A stretch of 5,850 bases of DNA from Betaproteobacteria bacterium (GTDB lineage: Bacteria; Pseudomonadota; Gammaproteobacteria; Burkholderiales; Burkholderiaceae_E): NCBI GenBank assembly GCA_009925965.1, contig RFPW01000142.1, forward strand, positions 1 through 5,850, given 5' to 3'. The notes under the pieces were generated by a model that worked only from the letters and a program-made list of their open reading frames with translations, made no database searches and was not told the DNA's origin. The position numbers and the translations under genes were made by a program. Positions 1-5,850 of the stretch are shown piece after piece (position 1 is the first letter of the stretch; each line of letters starts with the position of its first letter).

Positions 1-2296
1 CCAGGACGGCCGCGGCGAGACAGTCCAGGGCATTGTCATCGCGCGCCGCGGGGCCAATGCCCGAGCCATGGTTGCGGAAACGACCCAGCGCCTGACGGAG
101 CTTGAACCGCGACTTCCCGCAGGCATGAAAATCAACGTCTTTTACAACCGGGCAGACCTGGTCGCGCGGGCGACCGGTACCGTGCTCAATGCGTTGATGG
201 AAGCTGCGTTGCTGGTAGCCGTGATTCTGGTCCTGTTCCTCGGGGGATTCAGAGCGGCCCTGGTCGTGGCGATCTCGCTGCCACTCGCACTCCTAGTCAC
301 CTTCTTGTTGATGCAATATTTTGGGTTGACCGCCAACCTGATGAGCCTTGGTGGGCTCGCGATCGCACTCGGCATGCTGGTCGATGCCTCGATTGTTGTG
401 GTCGAAAACATCGAGGCGGAATTGGGAAAAACCGACTCGCTGCGCACCGAACCGAATACACCACCCGGAGCAAACACGTCGCATGGCGCCGTCATGGCAG
501 CGGTCGTGGCAGCGGTCGAGCAGGTCTTCAAGCCAGTCGCCTCAGGCATTCTGATTATTTGTATCGTTTTCCTGCCGCTTTTGACCCTGGAGGATCTCGA
601 GGGCAAGCTCTTCGCGCCGGTCGCGATTACGATCGTCATGGCCTTGCTGGCGTCGCTCGTCATTGCATTCACGGTCGTTCCAGCACTCGCATCTATCTTG
701 CTTCGTGGCGCAGATGAAGAGCCCCGCTTAATGCGGCTGATCGCGTCCGGGTACCGATCCTTGCGAACGCGGCTCTGGGCGTTTCCTGGAACCTTACTGG
801 GCGTTTGTGGACTCCTGTTGGTTGGCGCCGTTTGGGTTTATCAAGGCATTGGCAAGACCTTCATGCCGACCCTCGATGAAGGCGACATCCTGGTCCAGGT
901 CTATAAGCTGCCCTCGATCTCGCTCGAAGCCTCAACCTCCATGGATACGCGATTGCAACAGGCCATCTTGGCCAAAGTGCCCGAGGTACGGTCCATTGTG
1001 GCCCGAGTGGGTTCGGATGAAATTGGCCTCGATCCGATGGGACTCAACGAGACCGATACCTACCTCGTCCTAAAGCCTCGGGCCGACTGGCAAGGCAACA
1101 AAGAAGACATCATCGAGCGACTCCGCGGGGTATTCGAAGCCTTCCCCGGGATCGTAATCGCTTTTACCCAACCGATCGAGATGCGAGTTTCCGAAATGCT
1201 GACTGGCTCGCGGGGCGATGTGGTGATCAAGGTCTATGGTGAAGATCTCGCAAAGTTGAGAGAGGTGGCCCAACTCATTGCTCAAGAGGTTAGAAAGGTA
1301 CCCGGTGCAACCGAAGTCATCGCCCCCAAGCCCGAGGGCTTGCAGTACCTATCCGTTGTCATCAATCGATCCGCTGCGGGCGAGGCCGGATTCGACATCG
1401 AAAGCCTCCAGCAATCATTCAAGAATCTGATCGAAGGAGAAGCACTTGGAATCGTGCTTCGCAATGGCATTCGGCATCCCTTAACGCTCAAGGGCTCAGA
1501 TTCGATCCGACAAAGTCCCGAGGGCTTCAAGAGCCTGCGCCTTGTTGCCCCCGACGGGCGGTCATGGGCGGTTGGAACCCTCGCAAGCGTCCAGTTACAG
1601 GATGGTCCGATGCAGATCGATCACGAACAGGGCGCACGACTCACTAAAGTTCAGGCTTCAGTGGAAGGACGCGATCTCACGGGTTTTGTGGCGGAGGCTC
1701 AGCAAGCGGTCAAGGCCCTGCCTCTGGCTAAAGATATCGAAATTCAGTGGGGAGGTCAGTTCGAGAACCAGCAGCGGGCGGCGGCGCGACTTGGACTGGT
1801 GATTCCGGCATCGATGATCATGATCTTCATCATCCTCACCCTAAGTTTTGGATCCGTCATCCAGGCGGGAATCATCTTTTTGAACATTCCCTTTGCATTG
1901 GTCGGTGGCGTGTTTGCATTGGCTCTGTCGGGCGAATATCTGTCGGTGCCTGCCTCGGTCGGTTTCATCGCCTTGCTGGGGATTGCGGTGCTGAATGGTG
2001 TCGTGATGGTGACCCATTTCAACGAACGAATGGCATCGGGCGAATCCCCTGAATCAGCCGTTCTTAATGGATCCGAGCGCCGTCTTCGTCCCGTCCTGAT
2101 GACGGCGATGATTACGGGGCTCGGCATGATTCCACTGCTGTACGCGAGTGGCCCGGGCTCCGAGATTCAGCGCCCACTGGCCATCGTCGTTACAGGCGGA
2201 ATCCTGACTTCGACCCTCCTGACGCTCCTCGTGCTTCCAATTCTCTTCAAGCGCTTTGGAGCCGCAAAATCGTTCAAAGACTTATTCAAGTCATGA
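1..2296 (+). CDS. Heavy-metal efflux RND permease, CzcA/CusA family (5'-partial)
   Basis: This is the inner-membrane, proton-driven pump of a tripartite metal-efflux complex. The first full codon is at base 2 and 764 residues are visible. Family members are about 1,030-1,070 residues, so TM1, the first porter subdomain and part of the second lie upstream. The visible part opens with the porter motif GETVQGIVIARRGANAR. A TM2-TM4 block follows (visible residues about 65-136) with NLMSLGGLAIA and VDASIVVVEN, then TM5-TM7 (about 175-280). Next comes the second periplasmic loop, with FMPTLDEGD, LDPMGLNETD and EMLTGSRGDVVIKVYG, and finally TM8-TM12 (about 597-750) with LNGVVMVTHFNE and RRLRPVLMTA. 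All are hallmarks of the HME-RND family. In TM4 the Asp and Glu matching CzcA D408 and E415 are kept (codons 383 and 404), but the D402 position is Ala. The Met ligands of CusA are not conserved, so the substrate ion cannot be fixed. The stop overlaps the next gene by 4 bases. Confidence 0.95.
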   Translation, partial: QDGRGETVQGIVIARRGANARAMVAETTQRLTELEPRLPAGMKINVFYNRADLVARATGTVLNALMEAALLVAVILVLFLGGFRAALVVAISLPLALLVTFLLMQYFGLTANLMSLGGLAIALGMLVDASIVVVENIEAELGKTDSLRTEPNTPPGANTSHGAVMAAVVAAVEQVFKPVASGILIICIVFLPLLTLEDLEGKLFAPVAITIVMALLASLVIAFTVVPALASILLRGADEEPRLMRLIASGYRSLRTRLWAFPGTLLGVCGLLLVGAVWVYQGIGKTFMPTLDEGDILVQVYKLPSISLEASTSMDTRLQQAILAKVPEVRSIVARVGSDEIGLDPMGLNETDTYLVLKPRADWQGNKEDIIERLRGVFEAFPGIVIAFTQPIEMRVSEMLTGSRGDVVIKVYGEDLAKLREVAQLIAQEVRKVPGATEVIAPKPEGLQYLSVVINRSAAGEAGFDIESLQQSFKNLIEGEALGIVLRNGIRHPLTLKGSDSIRQSPEGFKSLRLVAPDGRSWAVGTLASVQLQDGPMQIDHEQGARLTKVQASVEGRDLTGFVAEAQQAVKALPLAKDIEIQWGGQFENQQRAAARLGLVIPASMIMIFIILTLSFGSVIQAGIIFLNIPFALVGGVFALALSGEYLSVPASVGFIALLGIAVLNGVVMVTHFNERMASGESPESAVLNGSERRLRPVLMTAMITGLGMIPLLYASGPGSEIQRPLAIVVTGGILTSTLLTLLVLPILFKRFGAAKSFKDLFKS
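495..518 (+). repeat. Perfect 12-base tandem duplication inside the RND gene
   Basis: The unit TGGCAGCGGTCG occurs twice back to back (495-506 and 507-518) with no mismatch. The unit is four codons long, so the frame is kept and the protein reads MAAVVAAVE. It falls in the cytoplasmic loop between TM4 and TM5. Recent slipped-strand duplication is an inference; chance repetition of Ala/Val codons is the alternative. Confidence 0.75.
2293..2296 (+). promoter_or_regulatory. ATGA stop/start overlap coupling the RND and outer-membrane genes
   Basis: The ATG of the outer-membrane factor and the TGA of the RND gene share bases 2293-2296. No clear Shine-Dalgarno sequence precedes this ATG; the upstream bases are A/T-rich with only weak AAG matches. 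Reinitiation by ribosomes finishing the RND gene is therefore the likely way the second gene is translated, which would keep pump and channel amounts linked. Confidence 0.7.
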
Positions 2297-3585
2297 AACG
2301 CGTAAGCGCTCAACTCGATACAGCCTTTGGTGTCGTTGCGCGTTCAGCCGTGGCTTCGGTGCTGCTGACTTCCCTACTCCTGCTGATGCCGATTGAGGCT
2401 TACGCCCAAGAGGAAGTCCTGCCTTTTCTCCCCGACACCAGCGCGGTGAAGGACAGCCTCCTGAATAGCCCCGGTATTGCGAGTGCACTCGCCAAGAGAG
2501 ATGCGCAACGCGAACGGGCCCGCGGCATTCAGGCCGGTCATGCTGAATTCACGGTTCGTAGCAACATTCAGATTCGACGGGCTGGACTCCCTGAGGGCCG
2601 ATCAGCCGAGTCGATGATCAGTCTTGAGCGCCCACTGCGGCTTTGGGGCAAGAGTGCGCAAGACACTGCGTTGGCCCTGCAAACCGAGACCGTGGCGGGC
2701 ATTGAGTACACCGATGCACTGCACGAAGCCAGCCGAGAGCTCCTCAAGCATTGGTTTGTTTTTCTGCGAGCGCTTGCAGACCATCGCAACGCCATCCTTA
2801 ATCTTGAGTACATCCAGCAACTTCAGAAACAAGTCGAGCGACGGCTTCAGCGCGGCGAGTTAGCCCAACTCGACCTGACCCTGGCCGGCGCCGAACTATC
2901 CCGCGCGGAAGCCATGCGAAATACGACAGATGCCCAATTGGCCGGTATCCGTGCGACCTTTGGCCGACGATACCCGCGGATTGTCCTGCCAGCTTCAGTA
3001 CCCGACCTTCCGATGCCCCCCATGCCGCAAGGCCAGGAGACCCTCCGCGAGTCGTTCCTCACCAAAAACCACGAGCTCAATCTGCTCCGAGCCGAAACGC
3101 GGCGGCTGCAGCTCCTCGCGCAACGGCTCAACCTGGAACGAACCCCAGACCCAACCGTCGGGCTATACGCGGCAACTGAACGCGGCGGGGCTGAGCAGGT
3201 TTCGGGAATCTCGCTCTCCTTCCCCATCGCGGGACCGGCGCGCGCCGCAAATGCCCGGATGGCCATCGCCGAGGCTCAAAGCCTTGAGGCGCATGTTCAA
3301 CAGGTAGAGCAAACGCTGGCCGGCGGATTCGATGCTCTTTGGGCCCAAATGATGAACAAGCGGTCCGCCGCGCAGAACCTAAGTCAGGCTGCCAAGCAAC
3401 AGTTTGCCGCCGCTGAAAAGTCTCGCAAGGCGTTCACTCTGGGCGAATACACGCTGACCCAAACGCTCCAGGTCAATCGCACTGCGAGCGAATATCGCCA
3501 TTCGGCCCAGACCATACAACTCGAGGTCGTGGAATTGGTAGCATTGTTGTGGCTAGACCTTCATGAGATCTGGGATCTTGATTAA
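2293..3585 (+). CDS. TolC-family outer-membrane efflux protein (CzcC/CusC-like)
   Basis: This 430-residue protein should form the trimeric outer-membrane channel of the efflux complex encoded with the upstream RND permease. It has a signal peptide with basic residues near the start (MKR, then R17), a hydrophobic core at about 19-33 and a likely signal peptidase I site AYA|QEE after residue 38. There is no cysteine in the protein, so unlike CusC it cannot be an N-acylated lipoprotein. It shows the two-fold internal similarity of TolC proteins. The strand-like segment LERPLRLWGK (111-120) is echoed by ISLSFPIAGPARAANARMA (306-324). The helical motifs RRLQRGELAQLDL (183-195) and FTLGEYTLTQTL (381-392) are typical of coiled-coil hairpins in this family. 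The length matches CzcC-type proteins at about 420 residues. The start is chosen because it gives a proper signal peptide and the 4-base overlap with the upstream gene. The metal is unknown. Confidence 0.93.
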   Translation: MKRVSAQLDTAFGVVARSAVASVLLTSLLLLMPIEAYAQEEVLPFLPDTSAVKDSLLNSPGIASALAKRDAQRERARGIQAGHAEFTVRSNIQIRRAGLPEGRSAESMISLERPLRLWGKSAQDTALALQTETVAGIEYTDALHEASRELLKHWFVFLRALADHRNAILNLEYIQQLQKQVERRLQRGELAQLDLTLAGAELSRAEAMRNTTDAQLAGIRATFGRRYPRIVLPASVPDLPMPPMPQGQETLRESFLTKNHELNLLRAETRRLQLLAQRLNLERTPDPTVGLYAATERGGAEQVSGISLSFPIAGPARAANARMAIAEAQSLEAHVQQVEQTLAGGFDALWAQMMNKRSAAQNLSQAAKQQFAAAEKSRKAFTLGEYTLTQTLQVNRTASEYRHSAQTIQLEVVELVALLWLDLHEIWDLD

Positions 3586-3591
3586 TCAGAC

Positions 3592-3596
3592 TGAGA
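3592..3596 (+). promoter_or_regulatory. Weak ribosome binding site favouring the 3602 start
   Basis: TGAGA at 3592-3596 contains a GAG core ending six bases before the ATG at 3602. The in-frame ATG at 3563 has no comparable purine-rich stretch upstream (it follows GGCTAGACCTTC). This is modest support for the shorter start of the DUF1800 gene. An in-frame TTG at 3614, preceded by GGA at 3604-3606, is a further possibility. Confidence 0.35.
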
Positions 3597-3601
3597 TATT
3601 G

Positions 3602-5293
3602 ATGGACGATTGTTTGGATCAGGGGATCTCGACGCCGACGGGGTTAACACTCACCAAGCCGACTATTTCTGCTCTCGCCCTAAGCGTCAGCGCCTGTGGC
3701 GGGGGCGCCGATTCAACCCCCAGTCCGATTAATTCAAACCTACCGTCTTCGCCAACGGCCAAGGCTACCGAGGTTCAGGCTTCGCGCTTCCTGGCTCAGG
3801 CCAGTCTGGGCACAACACGTCTCGATATCGCCCGCGTGCGAGAGTTGGGCTACGCCGGCTGGGTCAATGAACAACTGAGCATGCCAGTGGTGTCCAGTCG
3901 ATGGGAGTGGCTTAAATCAAAGGGCTATGACGCAGCCGCTAACAAATTCAATACTACTGGATTTGATAACGTTGCCTGGCGCTGGTTGATTTCCTCGCCA
4001 GACACCCTTCGTCAGCGGGTGACATTTGCCCTGTCCGAAATCATCGTCATCGGCGTTGACGGGCTCGATAACACTGGCGGATGGAAGGCCTTTGGTGGCG
4101 CTGCCTGGCTGGACATGCTCGATGCCAATGCGTTTGGAAACCTGCGAAACCTACTGCAGCAAGTGAGCACGTCGCTGCAGATGGGCTCCTTTCTCACCTT
4201 CAGAGGCAATGCCAAGGCGTCGGCAACGTCGGGCGCAGTTCCTGACGAAAACTACGCCCGCGAGCTTCTGCAGTTATTCATGATCGGCTTGGTCGAGCTC
4301 AATCTGGACGGCACCCCACGACTGGTCAACGGCCAGCTAATCGAAACCTACACTCAGACCGATATCTCGGGCCTGGCCCGGGTCTTCACAGGTTGGGATA
4401 TTGATTATGCGGGCGCGACCAATGACATTCCAGATCACCATCGCCGCCCCATGCTGCAAGTGCCCAGCCGCTACGAGACAGGCGCCAAAACGTTCTTGGG
4501 GCTGACGATCCCTGCGGGTACTGAAGCAACCAAATCGTTGACGATGGCCCTCGACCACCTGTATGCACACGCCAATGTGCCGCCCTTCTGGAGCCGCCAA
4601 CTCATTCAACGCCTGGTCACCAGCAACCCAAGTCCGGCGTACGTCGAACGGGTTGCGCGCGTCTTTCAGAATGATGGGACAGGTCAACGAGGCAACCTCT
4701 CCGCAGTGGTCCGAGCAATCCTTCTCGATGTTGAAGGCAGAACGGACAGTCCATCCGATCAACCGACGGCAGGCAAAGTACGTGAACCCATTTTGCGCTT
4801 ACTCGCCTGGGCGCGCGCTTGGGGTGTGCGGTCAGCTTCTGACAACTGGGCTGTGGGTAACACCTCGGACCCTGCCACCCGATTGGGCCAAAGCCCGTTA
4901 CGTTCGCCCTCGGTTTTCAACTTTTTCAGGCCCGCCTACGTGCCGCCTAACAGCGCGTTTTCAACCAGCGGGCTAGTGGCGCCCGAACTACAACTGACCA
5001 ATGAGTCCACGGTAGCGGGTTATCTCAATTTCATGCAGTCACTCGTGGCCGGATCCATCAGCGACATCGTTCCGGACTACAGCACCCTATTGGCGCTTGC
5101 GGATAGCCCGGCCGCACTCGTCACCGAGATCAATACGGTCATGGCAGCCGGTCAATTGAGCGCGGCCACGCAGACCCTGATTGTCAGCGCGATTAACGCG
5201 ATGTCCCGAGCCAACGATGCCGCGATGCGACAACGGGTAAACGCGGCGATGCTGTTGGTCATGGCAGCACCCGAATTTGTGGTTCTGAAGTAA
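3602..5293 (+). CDS. DUF1800 domain protein, probable lipoprotein
   Basis: This 563-residue protein (576 if started at 3563) belongs to the DUF1800 family, whose biochemical role is unknown. Recognisable motifs, numbered from the 3602 start, are SRFLAQASLGTTRLDI (61-76), SPDTLRQRVTFALSEI (132-147), VPDENYARELLQLFMIGL (213-230), YTQTDISGLARVFTGWD (250-266), the strongly typical SRQLIQRLVTSNPSPAYV (331-348), KVREPILRLLAWARA (392-406) and SPSVFNFFRPAY (435-446). They occur in family order and reach close to the C-terminus, so the domain is complete. A short hydrophobic run ends in the lipobox-like VSAC (29-32), followed by GGG and a Ser/Pro-rich linker, pointing to a membrane-anchored exported protein. 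The n-region is odd: it starts MDD, has only one Lys, and the core is short. The gene begins 16 bases after the efflux operon and is followed 24 bases later by a DUF1501 gene, its usual partner. Family assignment is firm; start and lipidation are less sure. Confidence 0.92.
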   Translation: MDDCLDQGISTPTGLTLTKPTISALALSVSACGGGADSTPSPINSNLPSSPTAKATEVQASRFLAQASLGTTRLDIARVRELGYAGWVNEQLSMPVVSSRWEWLKSKGYDAAANKFNTTGFDNVAWRWLISSPDTLRQRVTFALSEIIVIGVDGLDNTGGWKAFGGAAWLDMLDANAFGNLRNLLQQVSTSLQMGSFLTFRGNAKASATSGAVPDENYARELLQLFMIGLVELNLDGTPRLVNGQLIETYTQTDISGLARVFTGWDIDYAGATNDIPDHHRRPMLQVPSRYETGAKTFLGLTIPAGTEATKSLTMALDHLYAHANVPPFWSRQLIQRLVTSNPSPAYVERVARVFQNDGTGQRGNLSAVVRAILLDVEGRTDSPSDQPTAGKVREPILRLLAWARAWGVRSASDNWAVGNTSDPATRLGQSPLRSPSVFNFFRPAYVPPNSAFSTSGLVAPELQLTNESTVAGYLNFMQSLVAGSISDIVPDYSTLLALADSPAALVTEINTVMAAGQLSAATQTLIVSAINAMSRANDAAMRQRVNAAMLLVMAAPEFVVLK

Positions 5294-5305
5294 GCAAGCG
5301 TCAAC

Positions 5306-5308
5306 CAG
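5306..5308 (+). promoter_or_regulatory. Minimal AGG ribosome-binding match before the DUF1501 gene
   Basis: AGG at 5306-5308 lies nine bases before the ATG at 5318 in the 24-base gap after the DUF1800 stop. The gap holds no hairpin or promoter-like sequence. GTG at 5315 is an in-frame alternative start one codon earlier. The short gap argues for co-translation with the DUF1800 gene. Confidence 0.3.
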
Positions 5309-5317
5309 GCGATCGTG

Positions 5318-5850
<533 letters not shown>

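Noticed and set aside
68..70. ATG at 68 as the true start of the RND gene
   Set aside because: The frame is open to the left edge, and the residues before this ATG match the conserved porter motif GETVQG...RRGAN. The gene therefore starts upstream of the window.
142..672. Antisense open frame of 176 codons inside the RND gene
   Set aside because: It is a shadow of a strongly supported RND reading frame. Its product is low-complexity (Ser/Thr/Ala/Arg) with no recognisable domain, and no ribosome-binding or promoter evidence was seen.
1747..2052. Alternative + strand frame of 101 codons inside the RND gene
   Set aside because: It overlaps the conserved TM8-TM10 region of the real frame, and its translation (His/Trp/Arg-rich) shows no domain.
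2847..3266. Antisense open frame of 139 codons inside the outer-membrane factor gene
   Set aside because: Arg/Ser-rich composition typical of a G+C-rich shadow frame; the sense strand has clear TolC-family motifs throughout.
3579..3588. Perfect 10-base palindrome TGATTAATCA over the outer-membrane factor stop codon
   Set aside because: A 10-base palindrome is expected several times by chance in a window this long. It has no extended arms, T run or neighbouring promoter, so it is supported neither as an operator nor as a terminator.
3565..3630. Inverted pair GAGATC / GATCTC around the junction of the efflux and DUF1800 genes
   Set aside because: Six-base arms about 54 bases apart, without G+C-rich pairing, are too weak to be called a hairpin.
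4337..4762. Antisense open frame of 141 codons opposite the DUF1800 gene
   Set aside because: The sense frame here carries the most conserved DUF1800 motifs; the antisense product resembles no family I recognise.

Overview
The window holds four genes, all on the + strand and almost without gaps: a metal-efflux pair on the left and a pair of exported proteins of unknown function (DUF1800 and DUF1501) on the right. The host is a Gram-negative bacterium, shown by an RND inner-membrane pump, a TolC-type outer-membrane channel, a lipoprotein signal and a Tat signal. The moderately high G+C, codon use and the Cys-Gly-Gly-Gly lipoprotein start would fit a proteobacterium, perhaps a betaproteobacterium. 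That placement is an impression, not something measured.

Region 1 (1-2296) is the C-terminal three quarters of a heavy-metal-efflux RND permease of the CzcA/CusA family; its start lies upstream of the window. Its stop overlaps the start of region 2 (2293-3585), a complete TolC/CzcC-like outer-membrane factor, in an ATGA junction. The two should be translated from one mRNA as parts of a tripartite pump. The periplasmic adaptor (CzcB/CusB type) is not visible and would be expected upstream.

Region 3 (3602-5293, or from 3563 with the longer start) is a DUF1800 protein with a lipobox-like segment. Region 4 (5318 to the right edge) is the N-terminal part of a DUF1501 protein with a near-perfect twin-arginine motif; it runs off the window. 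DUF1800 and DUF1501 genes are a known recurrent neighbour pair whose biochemical role is not established. No terminator or recognisable promoter separates them from the efflux genes (gap of 16 bases, or an overlap with the longer start), so all four may share a transcript.

No RNA genes, CRISPR arrays, insertion sequences or large repeats were seen. No stretch over 300 bases lacks a gene. The most interesting points are the mixed metal-site signature of the RND pump, a perfect 12-base in-frame tandem duplication in one of its cytoplasmic loops, the direct abutment of the two operons, and the unusual N-terminus of the DUF1800 protein.
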